Assembly: GCA_049999765.1 (NCBI GenBank)
Contig: JBNGIQ010009306.1
Location: 1 to 24,637, forward strand
Source of the DNA: Phaeoceros laevis
Taxonomy: Eukaryota > Anthocerotophyta > Anthocerotopsida > Notothyladales
Reading direction: 5' to 3'
DNA: 24,637 nt
Shown in pieces: positions 8,990 to 24,637 of this stretch. Made by a program: the position numbers and the translations under genes. Position 1 is the stretch's first letter; the number at the start of each line of letters is the position of its first letter. A model generated the notes under the pieces. It saw only the letters and a program-made list of their open reading frames with translations, had not been told where the DNA came from and ran no database searches.

Positions 8990-10772
8990 TCACACACCAC
9001 TCAAGGTCGGAAATTGCCCAGGATCCTCAATGCGAGGAGCAGACACTCTTCGGGCACTACCAAAAGCCCCACCAAAACCACCACGAAACCCTCCACGGTC
9101 CCCGCGTCCTCGCCCACGACCACGACCTCCGTAGTACCTCTCCCCATCCGCAGGCTTCAAAAACTCATTGATGCTGACCACCTTCACAAAAATGCAAGGT
9201 ATCAGCAGGGCACTTGGAGTAAAAATATCCCACGAGACCTAACAAGAAAGACTTCCAACCTTCCGAGTTTTCTCCTCCTTGTCCATGGACTCTTTTTTTT
9301 TGCCCTTGTCCTTATCAGTACCCTGATTATTGTAAAAAGTTTGTCAGGCCTTCAGGTCACGAGAAGAGAACTCATGTCAGATAGTTTGAGCGAAACACTA
9401 CCAGTTTGATGAACACGTCGTTGTCATTCTTTCTGTCGACCAGATGCATCGTTTCAAATGCTTTGTCTGCTTTCACCTTACGCTCCTCTGCCTTATTCGA
9501 TGACAAGGCTTTCTTTTTCTCCTCCAGGATCTTCTCATACTCATCCAGAGTCATTTCCTGTCGTCAAATTGTGGAGAAACAGCAAAGACTAATGTGATAC
9601 AATCTTCACAATGTTGAGCATACTATATCGAAACAATACTGCAAGTGAAAAAAGGACTCAAAAATTCACATTGTCTTCTCTTTTTTCTTCAGGTTCTTCA
9701 CCAGCATGATCAAGCTGGACTTCGTTCTCTACTTTCTTCTCATCCAAGTCACCAGGGAGCTTATCATCTTCTTTAGCAGCCTCGGTGGATTCCCTGCCGA
9801 TTGTATCATGTTGATACTGATGTTCAGAAAAACAACAGACGCGGAAATGAAGGATTGAAAAAAGACGGGAAAGGCCGGCGGATTCACTTACGTCAGAATT
9901 TCAACCTGATCCCCATCAGTTCCCCAGTTGCCACGACCTGCACCATCTCGCTTCATCTCGTGACTGAAACACGACAACATAGTTAGCTAACGCTATACGA
10001 GGTAGGAATGGGTTCAGGCGATCGGGAAAGAGAGTGTCCAGAGACTCTAGGATTCCTGCGTGACCAGCTGGACAAAACAGAGACACAATGGCACCGCAAG
10101 GGCTCCATCGAGAACAATCAAATATAAAAAGATACCCGCGGCCGGAACCGCTGTGCCTGTCGAACTCGCGTCTGCGAGGCCGATCTTCACCGTCTGCGGT
10201 AAAGACGCGCTCCCGGTGGTCTCTTCCACGCCCTCGACCTCTTCCACGGCCACCAACATCGGAAGAGCGAAGGTCTCCATCCTCGCCTCTTAGGGGCCTG
10301 TCGAAGACGTAGCTACGTACGCCATCAGTTTCGCCGTTACGTGCAAGTGGGCGATCATTGCCACCATTACCACGATCTGTACTGCCCCCGCGTCCGCCTC
10401 CACGAGCTAGGCGCCCACCCCGGCCCCTGCCACCGCCCTCGTAAGGGAAAGGGCGCTGACCTTCGTTCACTGCATTGGCAGGTTGGTTGGTGAGAAACAC
10501 AAAGAAAGACATCCGTCCTATAGTCCTGGACGGAAAGAGGCAGTCAGTAGGCATTAGTGATAGTCTTCCTTACCGGCGTCAGCTGAAGGCAGGTGCTTGG
10601 CTGGCAGCTTGGCTGGAGCAACGGACGGCTGCTGCTGCTGCTTCTTTGCCACTGCCGCCGCAGATTGCTGCTTGTCGGCGGCGGCAGCTGGAGTGGTGGC
10701 CCGGTCGATGACGGCGGTGGGATCCTCGTTCTCATCGTCTCCCAGCAACGCGTAAAAGTTCTGCGTGGACAT
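8990..10772 (-). CDS. RGG-repeat HABP4/SERBP1-type RNA-binding protein, 7 exons
   Basis: Exons, 5' to 3': 10772-10574, 10469-10136, 9963-9892, 9793-9670, 9557-9402, 9322-9260, 9181-8990; they join in frame to 379 aa. The N-terminus (NFYALLGDDENEDP) is the Stm1/HABP4 N-terminal motif that begins plant RGG proteins such as Arabidopsis RGGA. An Arg/Gly-rich block follows from about residue 78. Exon 3 carries the KRDGAGRGNWGT signature, exon 5 the conserved core beginning EMTLDEYEK (residues 244-252), and exon 7 SINEFLKPADGE, a second RGRGRG box and a QFPTL end. Family members bind RNA and ribosomes in the cytoplasm; in animals SERBP1 and in yeast Stm1 clamp inactive ribosomes. Introns are 78-172 nt, all GT-AG. 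The gene starts 571 bp from, and diverges from, the Ca2+-ATPase gene. The open frame at 10554-9916 partly reads intron and is not the protein. Confidence 0.93.
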
Positions 10773-11343
10773 AGCTGTAGTCGGTGGGAGGGTGCGTGCG
10801 AGAGTGGCACACCTGCCTGCCTGCGTCACAGCCTCATGAGGCAGCCCTGAATGCTTTGCGGACGCATGTCGTAACTGCAGCTAGCGCTTCTACTTCTCTG
10901 CCCTGCTCGCGCTGCACCGCCATCAACTGCCGCCGCGGCTGCTCCCTGGGTCTGGTAAGATGGGCTGACAGTGATATTGACGATTTCCTCCTCACTATGG
11001 GCAAGCCTAATAGCCGGCACTACAGAAGGGAGAGAAGCGGAGCCCTTGCGGCGTCGAACACTAGCGCAAGAGCAGCTGCTGGCACCAACCTCGCAGGAGA
11101 GCACTGAGATGATGGCGATAAGCCGGGCAGAACAACCGATGGAGTAGAAATGCAATTGAGGGATATTACTACCAGAGGCGCTAGGCAAGGGCACGGCTGG
11201 CCCTTGCCGCCGCTTGCTTCAATAACCCTAAATATCTGCTTGACCTCAACCCTCCAGGTAAATGTTCGCTTTTTTCTTCCGTCTGTAGAGCTGGAAACTC
11301 GACCAGGCATCTCCTCAGTTGAAGTCAGTCGGCAGTGTCGGGC
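10773..11343. promoter_or_regulatory. Divergent intergenic region between the RGG and ECA3-like genes
   Basis: The two start codons face away from each other across 571 bp, so this stretch must supply both promoters and 5' UTRs. I see no convincing TATA box for either. A telo-box-like AACCCTAA lies at 11224-11231. Just before it is a perfect 9-bp stem hairpin at 11184-11208 (GGCAAGGGC, loop ACGGCTG, GCCCTTGCC). Telo-boxes are typical of plant genes of the translation apparatus, which would suit the RGG gene, but this one lies closer to the ATPase start. Shared control is inference from position only. Confidence 0.55.
11184..11208. repeat. 9-bp perfect stem hairpin upstream of the Ca2+-ATPase start
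   Basis: GGCAAGGGC at 11184-11192 and its exact reverse complement at 11200-11208 surround a 7-nt loop. If transcribed it would lie in the 5' UTR of the plus-strand gene, about 135 nt before its ATG, and could affect scanning. It might equally be a palindromic protein-binding site or chance. Confidence 0.6.
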
Positions 11344-19894
<8,551 letters not shown>

Positions 19895-20278
19895 TATGCA
19901 GCTAAGTTTCTTTGGCTCTCAGACTTGTCACGAAAGTCCCAATTGTAAGAGCTGGGTGAAATTCCTGAATCCGAACTTTGAAACGAAATGGGGTGACGTA
20001 CTACGTTATTCCATGTGCATCTCCCTCTTGAGTAATATGAAGGGCGATATTTCTGGCAAGTACTACGTTATTCCATGTGTATCTCCCTCTTCCGATTCCA
20101 TGTGCACCTCCCTATTCCATGTCCATCAGTAATATGAAGGGCGGGTTCCCGTCCGACAGCAGCCAAACCCCTTAATTTATTTCGGAAAATGCGGATCGGC
20201 AGGCGGATTGCATTAGTTAAGTTACGTTACAATCAGAGAAGGTGAGAGTTCACCTGCACAGCAAGCTTGCGAGGACAG
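19895..20278 (+). repeat. ECA3 3' flank with repeated GTACTACGTTATTCCATGTG blocks
   Basis: The first part should hold the 3' UTR of the ATPase gene. A block of about 32 nt beginning GTACTACGTTATTCCATGTG occurs at 19998-20029 and again at 20060-20091 (period 62) with one change. A shortened copy, ATTCCATGTGCACCTCCCT, begins at 20095. AGTAATATGAAGGGCG also occurs twice, at about 20031 and 20128. The copies form an irregular cluster, not a clean array. No coding sequence is seen. Confidence 0.7.
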
Positions 20279-20428
20279 AAACTGCAATACGCATTGGGCT
20301 CACGGAGTCAATGGTGGACACAAACTAATACACATCGGGCTTGGGCTCACGGAGTCAATGATGGACACGGAGTCAATGGTGGACACAAACTACAATACGC
20401 AACGGAGTCCGCAACGGAGTCAATGGTG
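20279..20428 (+). repeat. Irregular minisatellite, ACGGAGTCAATGGTGGACAC units
   Basis: The unit ACGGAGTCAATGGTGGACAC, often followed by AAACTACAATACGC, appears at 20302, 20349 (one change), 20367 and, shortened, at 20414. A further partial unit begins at 20402. Spacing varies from 12 to 47 nt. It ends where gag-like coding sequence begins, so it may be rearranged leader sequence of the retroelement or target sequence at its truncated 5' end. Confidence 0.75.
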
Positions 20429-20429
20429 T

Positions 20430-21170
20430 TGAGTACATCCTCGGCAACTATGTCCAAGGAGATGTGGGACCACTTGGCATTGGTCTACCATTCCAAGGAC
20501 ATGATGTCCAGGATGTCCAGGATGATATGATGTCTGCGCATACAAAGTTCCACTCTCTGAAAATGCATGAAGGCCAACTTGTGGACCAGTTTATATCCAT
20601 CTTTAGGATGGCACGCCTACGTTTGGAACAGACAGGCAAGCCAGTGGGTGAGCAGGACGCATGCATGAGATTGCTAGCTGCACTTCCTCCTAGTTATGCC
20701 AACTTCGTCACTAGTTAAAATGCTGTGCTACGACTTGCACAACAACTGGCATTATTGACGGGGCGAGAGGAGGAGGACTTCCAAACTCTGAATGTCAACG
20801 AGCTCGTAGGAGCGTTGATGCAAGAGGAGGTTAGCAGAACTGCCTCAAAAAGTACTAGGGGCAGGCCCTTTATGCATCTGCAAGGCCAAAGGGGCCAAGG
20901 AAGCCATTTAACAAACCATATCCTAGCAAAGGGAGGGGCACGTCACCTAGTGATGCTTCCTCCAGCAACAAGAGACCTGGGAATTGCAAAAGGTGTGGCT
21001 TGCCAAATCACTGGGAGCATGACTGCCGCAAGAAGAAGAATAACGAGCCAAGGAGGGTACCAGCACCTGAAGTCAACACAGTGGCAAAGAAGGACAAGTC
21101 TGCCTTCCCCTCCGTCTTACTTGTTCAGTCCACGAGTCCCGACTCCGAAACTGCTAAGTGAAAACCACGA
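20430..21170 (+). pseudogene. Broken copia gag with CCHC zinc knuckle
   Basis: Gag-like sequence starts with SATMSKEMWDHLALVY, shifts frame around 20500-20540, then continues with KFHSLKMHEGQLVDQF, the usual copia gag core. A stop lies at 20716-20718 within an otherwise continuing frame, and a further shift occurs near 20870. The zinc knuckle C-x2-C-x4-H-x4-C is intact at 20985-21026, followed by a lysine run. With two shifts and a stop, no full gag can be made. Confidence 0.85.
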
Positions 21171-21189
21171 GTCTCCTTTCATGCACTGA

Positions 21190-22440
21190 CCGTATGTTTA
21201 ACCACTACTGAAACACATCAGTCTTTCTGGTATGTTGACTCGGGTGCCACAGCACACATTTGTCATGATAGGTCTGTGTTCATGAATTATGCCGCACACA
21301 CCACTAGGCAAAACGTGTTGTTAGGAGATGACAGCGAACTTTCAATCAAAGGTGTAGGCACGATGCACTTATGTTTACAGAATGGGTGCACGCTAGCCCT
21401 CTTGAATGTCTTGCACGTACTTACAATCACAAAAAACCTGCTGTCAGTACTCTCTCAACTTACACAGAACCATAGCTTCGAAGTCGTTTCTTGAAGATCT
21501 ATGTGTATGATTAAAGAGTCGGGCAAGATAGTTGCCTTGGGCAAGCTGGTTCATGACCTCTTTATGCTCAGTGTCACAAGCCTCCTTGCACCATCTGCAT
21601 AGGTCGCTGGAGTTAGCTCACATGTAACTGACTCCGAAGTCACAAAGATTTGGCATATGCGGCTTGGACACCCCAATCGAAGGAAACTCAAGGATATGGG
21701 GAAGCAAGACCTGTATGTAGACTAATCTGAGCCCGTTGCCATTTTGCGAAGCATGTGTGTATGGAAAATTATTGAGGGCAGCTTACCCCAAAGGTGGGGG
21801 CACAAGGGCCACAGACTTACTTCACCTTGAGCAGACCTGTGCGGGCCGGTATCCTCTCCTTCATTCGGTGGAGGCCTGTACTTCTTGACTTTTATAGACG
21901 ACTATAGTCCTTATTCTCAAGTCTACATTCTTAAGCACAAGAATGAAGCTTTTGAGTGTTTCAAGGAGTATAAAACCTTGGTGGAGAGGCAGACTGGCAA
22001 GCAGCTGCGGTGTCTTCGAACAGATAATGGAGGCGAGTTTGACTCCAACGAGTTCAATGCCTACTACAAGAGTTTAGGCATAGCCGCCCGCCAGTTTATT
22101 GTTCCATATAGTTCTTCACAAAATGGAGCGGCCGAAAGACGCAACAGATCTGCACAAAACGTTGCAAGGAGTATGATTAAACAAGCTGGCGTAGCATTGG
22201 GATATTGGGCTGAAGCCATATCCATTGCTAATTACCTTTACAATCGGCTCCCTAGAAAGTCTACAGAGGGAAAGACTCCCTATGAACTTTGGTGTGGAAG
22301 GAAACCGACTGTGTAGAATCTACGAGTCTTCGGCTCCCCTGCCTATGCTCAAATTCCCAAGGAGCGTCGCCTGCATAAGAAGTTGTCTGATAGGGCGGTT
22401 AAACTTTTTTTATTGGGTACACCGATGGTGTAAAAGCATA
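21190..22440 (+). pseudogene. Broken copia protease and integrase
   Basis: The protease active site appears as WYVDSGAT (GAC codon at 21237-21239). The integrase zinc-binding region shows WHMRLGHPN and a later CEAC. The position of the first catalytic acidic residue reads L-H-L-E-Q-T-C-A-G, where copia integrases usually have D, and a frame shift follows directly. The core resumes with FIDDYS, RTDNGGEF and QNGAAERRNR, then a stop (TAG at 22314-22316) within the continuing frame before NLRVFGSPAYAQ. Several lesions rule out function. Confidence 0.88.
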
Positions 22441-23160
22441 CAAGTTATTTGATCCTGCAACACGACGTGTACGGTATGCGAGGACTGTTATCTTCAATGA
22501 GGCATGCCTGATTGGAGCTGGGAACCCATCTGCTACACCATCTACAGCAAGTGAGGATGTACCTGGCAAGTTGGCGGTTTTCGACTTGTCCCCACATAGC
22601 ATCCCCCAACCTTCGGAGACCCTTGACATTTCCTGTGAAGAGGAGGAAGGGTTAGCTGATGGTGATCACATGGATGCATCCCAGGAAATTCAGGAAGAGC
22701 TAGAGGTTGCTGAAAACTTATCTGCAGCCGAAGTGTTAGTGGAGGATGAACATAAAGACATGCATGTTGACGAAATGCATGATAATGATGCACTAGATAC
22801 TAGAGGGCTCCCTGTAGCACCACCTGCTGGTCCACCTGCATTAACTCGGCCTACACGCACTAGGACTGCTCCTGCATACTTTGATCCTAGACAGTGGACA
22901 AGTCGGCATAGCCATACAGACTGGAACACTGGCCATGCAACAACGAGTACGTGTAAACCTCTTCAAATATCATACACACACACACCCTACCTGCACTTGA
23001 AGAGAGTGAGGAGAAAGTGCGGGACACTTCCGAAGAAGATGATGATGTCTCAACGTTGCTGATAGCTTTGAAAGGGGTGCCAACATCCAGCTTCACTCGA
23101 GAGGAGGCGCAGGCTCTAGCAGTGGCCATGACAATGCCACCAGACCCTACAACCATGAGA
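22441..23160 (+). pseudogene. Copia spacer between integrase and reverse transcriptase
   Basis: This is the poorly conserved acidic linker typical of copia polyproteins. It is rich in Glu and Asp, then in Pro and Thr before the R-T-R-T-A-P-A-Y-F-type segment. It is open in one frame at 22571-23062 and in another from 23017, where the RT frame takes over. It has no domain of its own. Confidence 0.6.
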
Positions 23161-23604
23161 GAGGCCTACAGTGGGCCAAATAGCAAGCAGTGGAAGAAGG
23201 CCGTACAAGAGGAATACAATTCTTTGATAGAGAATGGTATCTGGTCGTTGCAGAAACTTCCACCTAGAAGAAGAGCTATCTCCAACAAATGGGTGTTTAA
23301 AACCAAGTTCAACTCAGACGGGACGATTGCAAGGTACAAAGCCAGACTGGTTGTGCAAGGTTTTTCTCAGAGGTACGGAGAGGACTACTTCAAAACATTC
23401 GCACCCGTTGTCAAGTTTCCTACTTTGCGCCTAGTGTGGCCCTTGCAGCCCATAGTGACCGGGATCTTCACCAAATGGGCGTGAAGACAACTTTTCTCCA
23501 TGGAACTCTTGAGGAAGAGATATATGTGGCCCAGCCTAAGGGCTATCTGCAACCTAGGAAAGAAAACGTGGTTTGTAAGCTGCACAAGACGATTTTGTGC
23601 AAAA
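23161..23604 (+). pseudogene. Truncated copia reverse transcriptase
   Basis: It begins at the conserved WKKAVQEEYNSL and runs through NKWVFKTKFNSDG, RYKARLVVQGFSQ and DYFKTFAPV. After a frame shift near 23434 it continues with TTFLHGTLEEEIYV, then KGYL and VCKLHKTI, before being cut by the second element. The usual Q-M-D-V-K motif has G in place of its D. The catalytic YVDD is absent because sequence beyond the insertion is outside the window. Confidence 0.88.
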
Positions 23605-23702
23605 TGGGGGTTAGGGCTTCCGAGCCCTAGCACTCTTTATATATGATTGAATAAACACACTTAGCATAACTCACCCTTAGAAGGGGAGCTTGATTTCTAA
23701 CA
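23605..23702 (-). repeat. Short (about 98 bp) 3' LTR of the antisense copia element
   Basis: On the minus strand the LTR would start TGTTAG at 23702, directly after the polypurine tract, and end CCCCCA at 23605, giving the TG...CA termini expected of LTRs. It contains TATATAAAG (23643-23635) as a promoter-like box, and then a hairpin with 7-bp arms (23612-23618 and 23623-23629). The inner end is inferred from where recognisable reverse transcriptase sequence of the host element stops. A slightly longer LTR, ending nearer 23596, cannot be ruled out. Confidence 0.65.
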
Positions 23703-23711
23703 CTCCCCCTC
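23703..23711 (-). promoter_or_regulatory. Polypurine tract of the antisense copia element
   Basis: GAGGGGGAG on the minus strand lies immediately before the TGTTAG start of the LTR and just after the pol stop codon. This is the standard place and composition for the primer of plus-strand DNA synthesis in copia elements. Confidence 0.85.
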
Positions 23712-23715
23712 AAGC

Positions 23716-24637
23716 TCAAACTATCTTTAACACTCCAAGTAGCTCACGAAAGTGTAAGAACTTATCTCTACCTAGCGACTTAGTAAAGATATCTGCTACC
23801 TGGTCTTCAGTCTTCACATGTTGAAGATCTATCTTCTCACTCAATACCATTTCCCTGATGAAATGATAGTGTACCTCTATGTGCTTCGAACGAGCATGAA
23901 ACACAGGGTTAGTAGCCAACATCATGCTACTCATATTGTCACAGTAGATTGTGACCTTGCTGTTCACCACATTTCCAAGATCATGTAGCAGCTTCTGCAA
24001 CCAAGCTGCTTCACATGCTGCCAGTGCAGCTCCTCGATACTCTGCTTCTGTGCTTGACAAAGCGACTGTCGGCTGTTTCTTGCTTTGCCAACTGATCATA
24101 CTGCTTCCCAGAGTGAAAGCATATCCACTGGTTGATCTCCTGTCATACGCACAACCAGCCCAATCAGCATTGGTATATCCTGTCAGTTCAAGATGCTTAC
24201 CATGCTTATAGAGTAATCCAAGCTCTGTTGTTCGTTTCACATATCTCATGATTCTCCTAACCGCGTCCAAGTGCGGTTTCCTTGGCTTTTGCATAAACTG
24301 ACTAACTAGTCCCACTGCATAACTCAAATCAGGACGAGTTATAGTCAAGTAGATCAGACTTCCGACCATCTGTCGATACATGGTCACATTCTCCAACTCA
24401 GTTCCTGCATCCATCTGCAGCTTGACATTCTGCTCCAATGGTGTATCCATTGGCTTGCAATCTCCCATGCCATACTTCTGTAGCATATCCTTAGCATATT
24501 GTCTCTGCAATAGCCATATCCCTTGAGGTGTAGACACTACCTCAATGCCTAAAAAGTATCTAAGTTCACCCAGATCTTTCACATTGAACTCTTTTTGCAG
24601 ATTCGCCTTGATATCTGCAATGCCATCTATGTCATCT
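23716..24637 (-). CDS. Copia pol C-terminal part: reverse transcriptase end and RNase H (partial)
   Basis: The frame enters at the window edge with D-D-I-D-G, where the two aspartates fit the YVDD catalytic motif of copia reverse transcriptase. It runs for 306 codons to the stop at 23716-23718. It then shows VKDLGELRYFLGIEV, MVGSLIYLTITRPDLSYAV and the copia RNase H domain with acidic residues in TNADWAG, LSSTEAEY and IYCDN. The end HFRELLGVLKIV is a usual copia C-terminus. No stop or frame shift interrupts it, and the catalytic positions visible are intact. There is no start codon because the frame continues beyond the window; apparent starts such as the codon at 24582 are internal. Whether the element is complete and active cannot be judged here. 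Confidence 0.92.
   Translation of the reverse strand, partial: DDIDGIADIKANLQKEFNVKDLGELRYFLGIEVVSTPQGIWLLQRQYAKDMLQKYGMGDCKPMDTPLEQNVKLQMDAGTELENVTMYRQMVGSLIYLTITRPDLSYAVGLVSQFMQKPRKPHLDAVRRIMRYVKRTTELGLLYKHGKHLELTGYTNADWAGCAYDRRSTSGYAFTLGSSMISWQSKKQPTVALSSTEAEYRGAALAACEAAWLQKLLHDLGNVVNSKVTIYCDNMSSMMLATNPVFHARSKHIEVHYHFIREMVLSEKIDLQHVKTEDQVADIFTKSLGRDKFLHFRELLGVLKIV

Larger units (their letters stand above)
20430..23604 (+). mobile_element. Decayed Ty1/copia retrotransposon, 5'-truncated and interrupted
   Basis: In copia order (gag, zinc knuckle, protease, integrase, reverse transcriptase) the remains of all domains lie on the plus strand, split by frame shifts and stops. No 5' LTR or tRNA-type primer-binding site is found before gag. 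The reading stops in the reverse transcriptase at the motif VCKLHKTI (about 23592), where the LTR of an antisense element begins. The YVDD motif, RNase H and 3' LTR of this copy are not in the window and would be expected beyond the inserted element. Confidence 0.9.
23605..24637 (-). mobile_element. Antisense Ty1/copia element inserted into the first one (3' part)
   Basis: The minus strand carries the 3' end of a copia element: pol C-terminus, polypurine tract and LTR. It continues past the right edge of the window. It sits in the opposite orientation inside the reverse transcriptase of the older element. Its reading frame is open across all visible sequence, so it is clearly younger than its host. 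Confidence 0.88.

Noticed and set aside
9916-10554. A 212-aa minus-strand protein
   Set aside because: Its middle is exon 2 of the RGG gene, but both ends read through introns, and the part at 9963-9916 is in the wrong frame for exon 3.
11260-11290. A very short 5' UTR intron (GTAAATG...CTGTAG) before the Ca2+-ATPase start
   Set aside because: About 31 nt is too short for a plant intron; the match to splice sites is likely chance.
20279-20428. A CRISPR-like array
   Set aside because: Units vary in length and spacing, overlap one another and lie in a plant nuclear context next to a retroelement; there are no uniform spacers.

Overview
The window reads as nuclear DNA of a land plant. The evidence is three intron-rich protein genes of plant families (a zinc-ribbon EDR4-like protein, an RGG-repeat HABP4/SERBP1-type RNA-binding protein and an ECA3-type calcium ATPase), GT-AG introns mostly 80-500 nt long, and Ty1/copia retrotransposons. 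The wording of the proteins and the repeat content would suit a seed-free plant such as a bryophyte, but that is a weak inference. Two 100-N assembly gaps are present (3393-3492 and 11687-11786).

Layout. 1-5026 is repeat-rich and holds no intact gene. It contains short direct repeats, a hairpin, a frame-broken retroelement gag relic on the minus strand (about 1446-2680), a long imperfect inverted repeat around the first gap flanked by a 37-nt direct repeat (3009-3855), and a possible LINE scrap. 5027-8514 (minus) is a complete five-exon EDR4-like gene, 1022 aa. 8990-10772 (minus) is a complete seven-exon RGG/HABP4 gene, 379 aa. Between it and the next gene lies a 571-bp divergent intergenic region. 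11344-19894 (plus) is a complete 34-exon ECA3-like P2A Ca2+-ATPase gene, 1000 aa. One of its introns begins with GC, one exon is only 18 nt, and the second gap falls in its intron 1. From about 19998 there are two short repeat clusters. They are followed by a decayed Ty1/copia element on the plus strand (about 20430-23604), broken in its reverse transcriptase by a second, open-frame copia element in antisense (23605 to beyond the window end) with an apparently very short LTR of about 98 bp.

The exon models were built by hand from conserved protein motifs, reading phase and splice consensus. All three genes join in frame at every junction, and in two cases the last exon was found only by matching the family's C-terminal tail. 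The three genes are not a pathway unit: a probable immunity-related regulator, a ribosome/mRNA-binding factor and a Golgi/endosomal cation pump simply sit next to each other. The head-to-head RGG/ECA3 pair may share promoter sequence. No clearly new biological system was found. The most useful leads are the inverted-repeat structure, the short-LTR nested copia element, and possible intron-retention alternatives at the ends of two genes.
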